Assembly (NCBI GenBank): GCA_017513135.1 | Contig: JAFWDH010000003.1 | Coordinates: 1 to 64,000 of the forward strand | Direction of reading: 5' to 3' | Length of the DNA stretch: 64,000 nucleotides | Source: Oscillospiraceae bacterium | GTDB taxonomy: Bacteria > Bacillota > Clostridia > Oscillospirales > Ruminococcaceae | Shown: piece after piece, positions 44,622-52,806 of the stretch | Numbering within the stretch: the first letter of the stretch is position 1 | How the letters are laid out: each line of letters begins with the position of its first letter | Made by a program: the position numbers and the translations under genes | The notes under the pieces: model-generated | What the model was told of the DNA's origin: nothing | Seen by the model: the letters and a program-made list of their open reading frames with translations, nothing else | The model's database searches: none

Positions 44622-44712
44622 CAGATCATACCATATTTCCTTTATTTTGCACGATTTTGAAACTTTGACATTGTTTCAATCCGAAGCGAATCCTGATATA
44701 ATTCAGCATAAC

Positions 44713-44754
44713 TTACCTTTGGGTAACTTGACTTTTATCGAGTGTTGCTATACT
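44713..44754 (+). promoter_or_regulatory. Operator-like palindrome and possible promoter of the regulator
   Basis: TTACCTTTGGGTAA (44713-44726) is an inverted repeat directly before TTGACT (44728-44733) and TATACT (44749-44754, 15-base spacer). It could be an autoregulatory site. A shorter related sequence (TTACCCATTGCTAAC) occurs in the feo leader near 44571. Confidence 0.45.
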
Positions 44755-44838
44755 TTTTCTATGGTGAGGGCAACCTGTGACAGATGTCACGGTCCCCTGC
44801 ATCAGATCATGATGAAACCAATCACAAGGAGCAACGGC

Positions 44839-45219
44839 ATGAGAGAATCGGGAGAGATGTACCTCGAGACCATACTTATACTCGGAAAAGAAAACAATAC
44901 AGTGAGAGCTACTGATATCGCATCCCGTCTCGGTTACTCCAAGGCTTCGGTAAGCAGAGCAGTCGGGAAATTGAATTCCGAAGGACACATAGTAGTCGGA
45001 AGCAACGGCCATATCGCTCTGACTGAACGCGGCAGAAACATAGCAGAAAAGATATATGAAAGGCATCATGTGCTCACAGAAGTCCTTTCATCGCTGGGCG
45101 TGGATCCAAGATGTGCCGCCGAGGATGCGTGCCGCATAGAGCACGTCATCAGCGACGAAGCGTTTTCCGCGATAAAGCAGCATCTGATTCGCTTCGGAGC
45201 CGCTAATAATAACGCATGA
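44839..45219 (+). CDS. DtxR/MntR-family metal-dependent regulator (short form)
   Basis: The 126-residue protein has an N-terminal winged HTH (ATDIASRLGYSKASVSRAV at about 24-42, RGRNIAE) and a dimerisation domain, but no SH3-like third domain. Aligned by eye to DtxR, the primary metal site is Met7, Cys98, Glu101 and His102, matching DtxR (Met, Cys, Glu, His) rather than MntR, which suggests Fe2+ sensing. It is read away from feoA and most likely represses the feo operon. The start follows AAGGAG by seven bases; an upstream extension without family match is rejected. Confidence 0.85.
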   Translation: MRESGEMYLETILILGKENNTVRATDIASRLGYSKASVSRAVGKLNSEGHIVVGSNGHIALTERGRNIAEKIYERHHVLTEVLSSLGVDPRCAAEDACRIEHVISDEAFSAIKQHLIRFGAANNNA

Positions 45220-45244
45220 TCCGATTACGGAGATGAAGATGCAC

Positions 45245-45283
45245 AGGCAGATCAGCTGGTTTGAAGCCGGTCTGTCTTTTTTT
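45245..45283 (+). terminator. Terminator of the DtxR-type gene
   Basis: A GGCAGATCAG/CCGGTCTGTC-type stem with GU pairs, followed by seven T. From 45284 to 45382 I see only AT-rich promoter-like DNA (TATAAT at about 45330). Confidence 0.7.
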
Positions 45284-45382
45284 ATCATTTAGCAGCTTGT
45301 TGTCGGATGCGAACCTGTATCGTTCTATAATGAATGATTGTGATAAAATAGTTCTATACATTCAGAATAACGGGGGAAAAAG

Positions 45383-45820
45383 ATGCACATTCTCGTCATA
45401 GACGGACAAGGTGGCAATCTGGGCAGAGAGCTGATACGTTCTATCTCTGACAGATTTCCTGATGCCACCATACACGCTGTTGGTACAAACAGCGCGGCAA
45501 CAATGAATATGCTAAAGAATTCCGGTATAACTGCTGCCACAGGCGAGAATGCCGTAAGAGTCGCATGCCGGAACGCTGATATAATCGTAGGTCCGGTCGG
45601 GATCGTTCTGGCTGATGCTCTTATGGGAGAGGTCACTCCTGATATGGCCTGTGCAGTTGGACAAAGCCCTGCATTTCGTGTGCTGCTGCCTCTTAACAGA
45701 TGTGAGACTCTGATCGCAGGTGTCCGCGATATGAGCACGTCTTCTCTTATAGAGGATGCAATGACAAAGGTCGAAGAAGCTATCAGGGTCGTCACAGAGC
45801 AGAAAAAAGGTAAAGTCTGA
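45383..45820 (+). CDS. DUF3842 family protein
   Basis: The 145-residue protein begins MHILVIDGQGGNLGRELI and has NSAATMNMLK, ADIIVGPVGIVLADALMGEVTP and LPLNRC segments, the conserved pattern of DUF3842. It looks like a small Rossmann-type protein with a glycine-rich loop; function is unknown. Its TGA overlaps the ATG of the next gene by one base. Confidence 0.8.
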   Translation: MHILVIDGQGGNLGRELIRSISDRFPDATIHAVGTNSAATMNMLKNSGITAATGENAVRVACRNADIIVGPVGIVLADALMGEVTPDMACAVGQSPAFRVLLPLNRCETLIAGVRDMSTSSLIEDAMTKVEEAIRVVTEQKKGKV

Positions 45821-46551
45821 TGAAGAAGATATCTGCGTTCCTTGCGCTGTTGACAGCGCTCATGCTGATCCTCAGTTCATGTGATGTCGTCAAACCCGTT
45901 TCGGAGATAGACCCCAACAAACCGTCTCCTCCGTCCGGAAACACGGACCGTATTGATCCGGTCATCGACCCTGCAGACGACAAATGGAGCTGGGGCTATA
46001 CTGAGAATACTCTCGGCGAGAGCTGGTTTCTGGACGGGAAAAAGGACAATCCCTTCTTCACCGTACAGCCAGATGAAGAAGGGTTACTGACCATATCCTT
46101 TTTTGATGCCGGCACTGAAGCTGCACCCGGAAGAAGTTCCTCCGATTCCTCTATCCTGGTGTCAGAGATGCACGTCACAAATGAGCCCGGCTCTGAAAAA
46201 GAGTTCGATCTCGTTTTTACTGACCCCTTTACTGCCTTCGATACCATTTCAGAGGAGTACTATGTCAGAGGTGACTATGTATCATTGTTTGACGATCTGA
46301 CCTCATCGGCGTTTCGCAGCACTGTATATCCTCAGGAGTATATAATCCTTCACACCGACGGCACCGCAGAAGACAATTATGAAGGCACTGCATATCCGGG
46401 CAGCTGGTATGTGGAAAACGCGCATCGTCTGCTTTATCATGATGCGGAGACTGACTCAGATATCCGCTTCTACTACTCATATTCTGAGAACGGCTCCTTC
46501 ATCGGCCTGACCAATTCGGCGGGAGAACTCTGGGAACCCTTCAGCATCTGA
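45820..46551 (+). CDS. Predicted lipoprotein
   Basis: The 243-residue product has a lipoprotein signal: MKKISAFLALLTALMLILSSC, with the lipid-modified Cys at 21. A linker rich in Pro/Asp follows (about 22-60), then a beta-rich domain (SWGYTENTLGESWFLDG onward), of unknown function. It is translationally coupled to the DUF3842 gene and exported to the outer face of the membrane. Confidence 0.85.
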   Translation: MKKISAFLALLTALMLILSSCDVVKPVSEIDPNKPSPPSGNTDRIDPVIDPADDKWSWGYTENTLGESWFLDGKKDNPFFTVQPDEEGLLTISFFDAGTEAAPGRSSSDSSILVSEMHVTNEPGSEKEFDLVFTDPFTAFDTISEEYYVRGDYVSLFDDLTSSAFRSTVYPQEYIILHTDGTAEDNYEGTAYPGSWYVENAHRLLYHDAETDSDIRFYYSYSENGSFIGLTNSAGELWEPFSI

Positions 46552-46560
46552 CCTTAAGAA

Positions 46561-46600
46561 TAAAAAACAGCAGGAACATTGTTCCTGCTGTTTTATTATT
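46561..46600. terminator. Bidirectional terminator
   Basis: AACAGCAGGAAC pairs with GTTCCTGCTGTT (46566-46592) with T-rich tails both ways. Confidence 0.9.
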
Positions 46601-46614
46601 GAACTGACTGCTGA

Positions 46615-46983
46615 TCAGACTTCTTCTTCCACTACTTCTGCATCCGGAGCGTTCTTTCCTATGGATGCAATGCCGTTCTTGCAGTTGGCTTTCGTGGTAT
46701 ATCCCTCACCGACTGCTATTATCTCTCCGTTTGCTGCTTTGAGGCGGAAACGATATTCACCGGCCTTATCCTGATAGAGTTCGAACTTCGGATTCTTGAT
46801 TTCTTCTCCGGCTGTCTGATCTTCGATCGGAGCAAGAGCATTCTTTCTGACGCTCTCTATGCCGTTGCGGCACGAAGCAAGGCTGGAGTAGCTCTCACTT
46901 GTGGCAATGACCTCACCGTTGCCGGCTTTGAGATTAAAGCGGAACTGATCGTTTTTGCCTTTAAATACCACGAATTTACCCAT
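46615..46983 (-). CDS. YegP-like protein with two DUF1508 repeats
   Basis: The 122-residue protein has two tandem copies of the DUF1508 unit: KFVVFKGKNDQFRFNLKAGNGEVIATSE (about 3-30) with NGIESV, and KFELYQDKAGEYRFRLKAANGEIIAVGE (about 66-93) with NGIASI. Such proteins form small beta-hairpin-based modules; function is unknown. GAGAGG is upstream of the ATG. Confidence 0.9.
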   Translation of the reverse strand: MGKFVVFKGKNDQFRFNLKAGNGEVIATSESYSSLASCRNGIESVRKNALAPIEDQTAGEEIKNPKFELYQDKAGEYRFRLKAANGEIIAVGEGYTTKANCKNGIASIGKNAPDAEVVEEEV

Positions 46984-47054
46984 AGTTATTACCTCTCTAA
47001 ATCTAATGGTTGACTGTTACATCCGGCTTACCGGTGCAGGTTTATTATCGTAAT

Positions 47055-47735
47055 TTATTTCTTGTCTTCGTCTTCTGCAGGCATAAACTTGTTGGGGTTT
47101 ACATCAAGCAGTCCGCCGAGAAGATTTCCGAGCATTCCAAGCGAGGATGTCTGCTGTGCCGGTTTTACCTGCTGCACCTGCTGAGCAGGCTGCTGTGCGC
47201 CGGCGCCGAGACCACTTGCGAGGATACTTCCAAGAAGACCTGTAAGCATTGAGGAATTTCCGCCTCCGAGAAGACTGCTCATAAGGCCGCTGGCCGCGTT
47301 TGCGGTAACATTCGTGCTGTTGGACTGGCTCTGCGATGTCTTTCCGAGAAGGCTCATAAGCAGAGGCGCGATGCATGCAAGGATAAGTCCTGTCTTCTTG
47401 TTGGACACTCCGGTCTGCTGTGAGATCTGCTGTGTTGTAGCTGCCTGCTGAGATCCGAGAAGGTGAGAAATGATCGCTCCTCCGTCTTTGAGGTCTGCAT
47501 TGCTCAGGAACCCGAGCAGATTGCTTGTATCGCTTGCCGCATGGCTCTGAAGTGCATGGGCAAAACCTGCGGAAGTAGATGCGGAATTAGCCTGTGCGCT
47601 TGCTCCGGAAAGAAGTGAAGGAAGCGCTGCTGCCAGAACATTCAGAACATCTCCGGTAGATGCCCCTGTAGCTCTGGAAACACCTTCAAGGCTTTCCTCG
47701 CCGAGCAGCGTGCTGGTAAGAGAATTGATATCCAT
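47055..47735 (-). CDS. DUF937 family protein
   Basis: The 226-residue product is dominated by Ala/Ser/Gln/Gly/Leu: LLGEESLEGVSRATGASTGDVLNVLAAALPSLLSGASAQ, DGGAIISHLLGS, ISQQTGVSNKKTGLILACIAPLLMSLLGK and LMSSLLGGGN. These are the helical repeats of DUF937. Function unknown. The C-terminus has a Gln/Ala-rich stretch (about 180-200). The ATG at 47733-47735 has GGAGAG nine bases upstream; an upstream frame extension is rejected. Confidence 0.85.
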   Translation of the reverse strand: MDINSLTSTLLGEESLEGVSRATGASTGDVLNVLAAALPSLLSGASAQANSASTSAGFAHALQSHAASDTSNLLGFLSNADLKDGGAIISHLLGSQQAATTQQISQQTGVSNKKTGLILACIAPLLMSLLGKTSQSQSNSTNVTANAASGLMSSLLGGGNSSMLTGLLGSILASGLGAGAQQPAQQVQQVKPAQQTSSLGMLGNLLGGLLDVNPNKFMPAEDEDKK

Positions 47736-47784
47736 ATTGTATTGCTCTCCGTTTTTTACATGATTTTTTGGCTTTATTGCATAA

Positions 47785-47813
47785 ATTATCAACCTAAACC
47801 ATATCAATGTCAA
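47785..47813 (-). promoter_or_regulatory. Promoter of the DUF937 gene
   Basis: On the minus strand TTGACA (47808-47813) and GATAAT (47785-47790) are 17 bases apart. Confidence 0.65.
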
Positions 47814-47835
47814 GAAAAGGTCACCAAAGGCAATA

Positions 47836-47863
47836 TTGCCCGAAGCCTTATTAATGGTATAAT
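47836..47863 (+). promoter_or_regulatory. Promoter of the four-TM protein gene
   Basis: TTGCCC (47836-47841) and TATAAT (47858-47863) are 16 bases apart, about 45 bases before the ATG. Confidence 0.65.
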
Positions 47864-47908
47864 TTATAAGCAGTTTTTGTAATCGTCATGAAATAAGAGG
47901 TAACCAAA

Positions 47909-48709
47909 ATGGCTGAAAAAAAAGAAAAGAAAATAGTCGCAGCAGCCACCGGTGAAGAAGTCTCCAATAAGGAAGCAGAAAAGAATTCCGCCTCCAAGGG
48001 GACAAGAACAACCAAGGAAGCTGCTCCTGTCGGCAATGCTACCGGCCTGAGGATCGGCGCTGTTCTGTGCTGGCTCGGGGCTCTCGCTCTTGAGATAGTC
48101 GCGGTCCTCATTTTCTCTGGAAAGATCACCTGGTCTTTTCTTCCTCTCTTGTATCAGCTTATCATAGCGCTGGTACTTGACCTCGCGCTCGTTATAGTCG
48201 GCGCACAGCTGTGGAAGAAAGCAAACAAGATCAGTCCCGCTTCCAAGAAGAACCCCGTAAAGTTCTGGCTGTGGAACAATATGGGCGTCATCGCATGTGT
48301 TCTTGCGTTTGTTCCCTTCATTGTTCTGCTTCTGAACAATAAGGAACTCGACAAGAAGACGAAGACCATTGCAACTGTCGTCGCTATCATCGCTCTCCTT
48401 ATCGGCGGAGTCGCAAGCTACGACTTTAACCCTGTCTCTCTCGAGGAAAAGAATGCAGCAGTCTCGACCATTTCTGGGAATGTCTACTGGGCTCCTTTCG
48501 GAAAGGTATATCACACCAGCGAAGACTGCCAGGCTCTCAATCAGTCCGAGACCCTGACATACGGTACTGTTGAACAGGCCATAGCAGCAGGAAGGACCCG
48601 CCTTTGCGCCTTCTGCGCAAAGAGAGACAACATCGACGGTGTTGTTACTGACAAGCCGGTCGATGAGATAGAGGATTCAGAGATCATTGATGTTGATGAC
48701 GCAGCATAA
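47909..48709 (+). CDS. Four-TM membrane protein with H-x4-C / C-x2-C motif
   Basis: The 266-residue protein has a charged N-terminus, about four membrane helices (47-70, 80-100, 120-142, 152-170) and a C-terminal domain. That domain holds YHTSEDCQAL (His202, Cys207) and RLCAFCAKRD (Cys233, Cys236), a pattern that could bind Zn or Fe. The spacing resembles small metal-binding tails of the Ada or nuclease-associated kind, but no family is sure. With both ends cytoplasmic, the tail would face inside. Confidence 0.8.
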   Translation: MAEKKEKKIVAAATGEEVSNKEAEKNSASKGTRTTKEAAPVGNATGLRIGAVLCWLGALALEIVAVLIFSGKITWSFLPLLYQLIIALVLDLALVIVGAQLWKKANKISPASKKNPVKFWLWNNMGVIACVLAFVPFIVLLLNNKELDKKTKTIATVVAIIALLIGGVASYDFNPVSLEEKNAAVSTISGNVYWAPFGKVYHTSEDCQALNQSETLTYGTVEQAIAAGRTRLCAFCAKRDNIDGVVTDKPVDEIEDSEIIDVDDAA

Positions 48710-48740
48710 GATGACGTTCTGATCTTATCATTTCATAAAA

Positions 48741-48784
48741 CTGAGTCCCCTCAATGCAATTGCATTGAGGGGACTTTTATTTAT
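48741..48784. terminator. Bidirectional terminator
   Basis: AGTCCCCTCAATGCA pairs with TGCATTGAGGGGACT; tails TTTTATTTAT (plus) and weaker (minus). Confidence 0.88.
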
Positions 48785-48790
48785 CAGAGA

Positions 48791-49678
48791 TCAGCCGGGA
48801 TATTCTTCACGGTAATGTCCGCACACATATCCCACAAATTCATCCATATGTGATGTGGCTTCCTCAGAGTTCGTTCCGAACACCAGAACAATATATGTCT
48901 CATTATCATCCTGCGAGACCACTGTCGTCGTTCCCGACCCGTCCTTGTAAAACATATCGTTCCTAACAGCATACATATCGTTCAGTTCGGCTTCAAACGT
49001 GTCATCTGTTGATATGGAGCTTGCGTATTTACCTCTCGCCGTAGAGGTCAGCGCATCCAGAAGCGATTCGGCAGATTCAAAAACGGTTTCATCCATGACC
49101 TCCCATTCTTCCTTCGTGTAAGTGAATACGGTAATGTCATAGTCGCCGTCAGGAGACTCGTAAGATATAACCAGCTCATCGGATGTCCAGTCTGTCGTAT
49201 CATTCCAGTCGTCCGGGATCCAGAAGTAGCCGACTCCGTCCTCTCCTCCGAGAGATACTCCTGCTCCGAACGGCCATGCCGGTTCGGACGCTTTGCTGGT
49301 CCTGACATAAGACACCCCGTCCAGTTCGATCGTCCTGCTTGACGATGTGTAACTCATTTTCTCGCCGTCCAGAACCGCTGTATTCGTATCCGGGTCAAAG
49401 GTCACTGTCCAGTTCGTCTCCGTGCCACCGTCTTTTTCCGTGACCGTTCCGTTTCCTTCCTTATCTATTTTAAGACTGAGCACATAACCCTGCGATTCCA
49501 ATGTGGCAACGTTTGCGTCAATGAGATAATCCCCATCCACTTGGTTCTCCACAAATTTTCTCAGGTCCGCCTCATAGTAACCTGCCAGTTTCTCCAGCGG
49601 TGTCCTCTCTTTTCCGCAGCTTACCAGAGAGATCATCATCGTCAGGGAAAGGATGACAACCAAAATCTTCTTAATCAT
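48791..49678 (-). CDS. Predicted lipoprotein
   Basis: The 295-residue product has the lipoprotein signal MIKKILVVILSLTMMISLVSC with Cys at 21. The mature part has a first beta-rich domain (DGEKMSYTSSSRTIELDG) and a second with WIPDDWNDTTDWTSDELVISYESPDGDYDITVFTY, resembling small-molecule or surface-adhesion folds without a clear family. AAAGG precedes the ATG. Function unknown. Confidence 0.85.
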   Translation of the reverse strand: MIKKILVVILSLTMMISLVSCGKERTPLEKLAGYYEADLRKFVENQVDGDYLIDANVATLESQGYVLSLKIDKEGNGTVTEKDGGTETNWTVTFDPDTNTAVLDGEKMSYTSSSRTIELDGVSYVRTSKASEPAWPFGAGVSLGGEDGVGYFWIPDDWNDTTDWTSDELVISYESPDGDYDITVFTYTKEEWEVMDETVFESAESLLDALTSTARGKYASSISTDDTFEAELNDMYAVRNDMFYKDGSGTTTVVSQDDNETYIVLVFGTNSEEATSHMDEFVGYVCGHYREEYPG

Positions 49679-49742
49679 TCATAACCATACCTTTCGTAAT
49701 TAATTACTTAACTTCTGGTGCAGTTTGCATCGTTTCTAAAAG

Positions 49743-49780
49743 ATAAAAGGAGCACACCTTCTCCGGCATGCTCCTTTTTA
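49743..49780 (-). terminator. mscL terminator
   Basis: AAAAGGAGCA pairs with TGCTCCTTTT (49745-49778), with a T-rich tail on the minus strand. Confidence 0.85.
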
Positions 49781-49791
49781 AAGAATGCCTT

Positions 49792-50283
49792 TTATTTCTT
49801 TACTGCTTCAAGGATCTCTCTGAGAAGCTGTACAGGTTCTTCTGCTCTCTTTCTCGCTTCCTCTTCTTCTGCCTCCTTGGCAGCCTTCTCTTCCTCTTCC
49901 TTTGCCTTAGCTGCGGCAAGTTCTTCCGCTTTCGCCTTTTCCCTGATCTTGTTGATCATCTTGACGAAAAGGAAGACCGCAAATGCCTGGAAAAGGAAAT
50001 TGATGACGTTCTCAATAAAGGTCCCATAAAGAATCGCCGTTTCAGCGGCACCTTCTGCTGCCGGTGCAAGAACTATCTTGAGATCGCTGAAGTTGATCCT
50101 GTTGGTGAGCAGGCTCAGTATGGGACTGAGAATGTCAGCTACAAGAGAATTTACTATCGATGAGAAGGCAGATCCGACGATAACACCGACTGCCATATCG
50201 ATAACATTTCCTTTGGAGATGAACTCTTTAAACTCTGTGATAAACCCTTTAGTGGCTTTTGCTACGCTTTTTTCTTCTGCCAT
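49792..50283 (-). CDS. mscL: Large-conductance mechanosensitive channel
   Basis: The 163-residue channel subunit relieves osmotic downshock. The N-terminal FKEFISKGNVIDMAVGVIVGSAFSSIVNSLVADI segment forms the first helix and pore; the second helix lies near 85-115. A Glu/Ala/Lys-rich coiled-coil tail (about 115-163) is longer than in E. coli. GAGAAG precedes the ATG. Confidence 0.97.
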   Translation of the reverse strand: MAEEKSVAKATKGFITEFKEFISKGNVIDMAVGVIVGSAFSSIVNSLVADILSPILSLLTNRINFSDLKIVLAPAAEGAAETAILYGTFIENVINFLFQAFAVFLFVKMINKIREKAKAEELAAAKAKEEEEKAAKEAEEEEARKRAEEPVQLLREILEAVKK

Positions 50284-50313
50284 TTTTTCTTCTCCTTAAA
50301 AAAAGAGTGTTTA

Positions 50314-51351
50314 TTATGTCAATTTATTGAGAGCACTGATAAACAGATCTACGTTCTCTTCCTTGGTCGCCCAGCTGGTACATGCCCTGGCGACAACGTC
50401 CTCGTCATCGAGGAAGCAATTAAGATCCAGCGCAAATTCCTTTGTCAGCTCATCGAACTTATCCTTTCTGACCACAAAGAACTGCTGGTTTGTCGGCGAA
50501 TCGATATAGATCCTGAACCCAAGCTCATTGAGAGCGCTTCTTATCCTGTCCGACTGCGCGATAGCATGTCTGGAGACCTTCATATACAGATCATCAGTAA
50601 ACAGTGCCGTGAACTGAATTCCAAGGAGCCTTCCCTTTGCAAGCAGACCGCCGCCCTGTTTGATCATATATCTGAAATTCGGAAGCTTTGAGGGATCCGG
50701 TACGACTACCGCTTCACCGAAAAGCGCCCCTACTTTCGTCCCTCCGATGTAAAAGATATCGCTGAGTTTTGCGAGATCCGGCAGAGTTATATCGCACTCC
50801 GAGCAGGCAAGCCCGTAACCCAGCCTTGCGCCGTCAATAAACAGCGGAATGCCGTATTCCCGGCAGACATCGTGAAGTGAGCTCAGTTCATCACGGGTAT
50901 ATATGGTTCCGTACTCTGTAGGATATGAGATATAGACGATCCCCGGGCGTACAGTATGCTCAAACGCAGGAGAGGCAAAGTGTTCCTTCAGACAGTCTCT
51001 GACCTGATCTGCCGAGATCTTTCCGTCTTTTGAGGGAAGTGCCAGCACTTTGTGTCCTGTATGCTCGATCGCGCCAGTTTCATGGACGTTTATGTGTCCT
51101 GTGTCAGCAGAGATCGCTCCTTCATAAGGCCTGAGCACAGCCGCGATCACAGTCGCGTTTGTCTGGGTCCCTCCGACAAGGAAATGAACATCTGCACCGG
51201 GACACTCGCAGGCTTCTCTGATGAGGTTCCTGGCTTTCTCACACCATTCGTCGGTGCCGTATCCGTCTGTCTGCTGGTAGTTAGTTTCTTCAAGCATCCG
51301 GAGTATCTCCGGATGCGCGCCTTCAGTATAATCAGAATTGAATCTTATCAT
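50314..51351 (-). CDS. ltaE: Low-specificity L-threonine aldolase
   Basis: The 345-residue PLP enzyme cleaves threonine to glycine and acetaldehyde. FNSDYTEGAHPEIL, GGTQTNATVI, HETGAIEHTGHKV, DGARLGYGL and the PLP-lysine motif GGTKVGALFGEAVV are clear. It belongs to the fold-type I family that includes glycine-producing aldolases. GGAGAG is four bases from ATG. It is a lone gene between mscL and pepT. Confidence 0.92.
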   Translation of the reverse strand: MIRFNSDYTEGAHPEILRMLEETNYQQTDGYGTDEWCEKARNLIREACECPGADVHFLVGGTQTNATVIAAVLRPYEGAISADTGHINVHETGAIEHTGHKVLALPSKDGKISADQVRDCLKEHFASPAFEHTVRPGIVYISYPTEYGTIYTRDELSSLHDVCREYGIPLFIDGARLGYGLACSECDITLPDLAKLSDIFYIGGTKVGALFGEAVVVPDPSKLPNFRYMIKQGGGLLAKGRLLGIQFTALFTDDLYMKVSRHAIAQSDRIRSALNELGFRIYIDSPTNQQFFVVRKDKFDELTKEFALDLNCFLDDEDVVARACTSWATKEENVDLFISALNKLT

Positions 51352-51504
51352 AATACTCTCCGTTTTTGATTTCTAAATGCATTATACATTTCATCGCTTC
51401 ACAGTACAACTAATGAGAAAGCGCCGCCTCAATACGCACGGACACTACCAGCCCGTGCTCCCGGGTGGTATGATTTTAAAAAAGATTGAAAGGAATACAG
51501 TCAG

Positions 51505-52734
51505 ATGACAGAGACCACAGAAAGATTTCTGAGATATGTTAGGATCGATACTCAAAGCGAGGAAGGACACGAGTCGACTCCATCCACAGAGAAACAGTTC
51601 GATCTCGCCAGACTGCTCGTCAGAGAATTGAACGAACTTGGAGCGGAAGATGTGTTCCTGGATGAAGATCTTTGCTATGTCTATGCCAAGATCCCCGCAA
51701 ATACTTCCTCTTCATGTCCCAAACTCGGCTTCATTGCTCATATGGATACGAGCCCCGCAGTCTCCGACGAAAATGTCTCTCCCGTGATAACTGAGAATTA
51801 TGACGGTTCCCCGATAAAAATGGGGAACAGCGGGCTGACTCTCTCACCGGATGAGTATCCCTCGCTTCTTAACTATAAAGGCCAGACCATCATCTGTACC
51901 GACGGCAACACCCTGCTGGGAGGCGATGACAAGGCCGGGATCGCAATAATAATGAGTTTCGTCAAGTACATGAAGGATCATCCTGAATACAAGCATGGCG
52001 ATATACGTGTAGGGTTTACACCCGATGAAGAAGTCGGCATGGGCGTCAGCGGCTTTGATATAGAAAGATTCGATGCGGACTATGCCTACACAGTTGACGG
52101 AGGTCCTGTAGGATCCTGCGACTTTGAATGCTTCAATGCAGCCAGCGGACTCGTGACAGTTACCGGCAGAAGCATACATCCCGGCAGTGCCAAAGGCCTC
52201 ATGAAAAATGCGCTCAATATAGCCGCTGAGTTCCATTCTCTTCTGCCTCCTGCGGAACGTCCGGAGCATACAGAGAGATATGAAGGTTTCTTCCATCTCA
52301 ACGATATGAGCGGAGACGTGGAATCGGCGAAGATGTCGTACATAATAAGGGATCATAACAGAGAAAAGTTCGAAGCCCGCAAAAAGCTGTTTCTCAACGC
52401 AGCGGAATACATCAATTCAAGATACGGAGAGGGAACAGTGAAGGCCGAAATCAGGGATTCATACCGAAATATGCGCGAGATCATCGTCGAGAACTTCCAT
52501 CTTGTGGAGAATGCCAGAAAGGCATATGAAAATCTCGGTATCGCACTGCTTCCTCCGGATCCCGTCAGAGGAGGCACTGACGGAGCGACGCTCTCATACC
52601 GCGGTCTCCCCTGCCCGAATCTTTCAACAGGAGGCCACAACATGCACGGCCGATACGAGTTCATCTCTGCTGAGTCAATGGATACCATGGTTGAGGTCGT
52701 AAGGGAGATAGTCCGTATCTACACGGAAGCCTGA
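51505..52734 (+). CDS. pepT: Peptidase T (tripeptide aminopeptidase)
   Basis: The 409-residue M20 metallopeptidase removes the N-terminal residue of tripeptides. GFIAHMDTSP (first metal His and Asp), LLGGDDKAGIA (second Asp), PDEEVGMG (Glu ligands), VDGGPVGS and GGTDGA/STGGHNMHGRYE complete the two-Zn site. No signal peptide, so it is cytoplasmic. An inverted-repeat region (51436-51469) precedes its promoter area. Confidence 0.95.
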   Translation: MTETTERFLRYVRIDTQSEEGHESTPSTEKQFDLARLLVRELNELGAEDVFLDEDLCYVYAKIPANTSSSCPKLGFIAHMDTSPAVSDENVSPVITENYDGSPIKMGNSGLTLSPDEYPSLLNYKGQTIICTDGNTLLGGDDKAGIAIIMSFVKYMKDHPEYKHGDIRVGFTPDEEVGMGVSGFDIERFDADYAYTVDGGPVGSCDFECFNAASGLVTVTGRSIHPGSAKGLMKNALNIAAEFHSLLPPAERPEHTERYEGFFHLNDMSGDVESAKMSYIIRDHNREKFEARKKLFLNAAEYINSRYGEGTVKAEIRDSYRNMREIIVENFHLVENARKAYENLGIALLPPDPVRGGTDGATLSYRGLPCPNLSTGGHNMHGRYEFISAESMDTMVEVVREIVRIYTEA

Positions 52735-52758
52735 TACACACAAAACAGGATAATACAG

Positions 52759-52797
52759 AACAGCAGGAGCTTCATTATGAAGCTCCTGCTGTTTTTC
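52759..52797. terminator. Terminator of pepT and possibly gyrA
   Basis: ACAGCAGGAGCTTCAT pairs with ATGAAGCTCCTGCTGT; T5 on the plus strand, a weaker tail on the minus strand. Confidence 0.85.
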
Positions 52798-52806
52798 ATT
52801 CCGATC

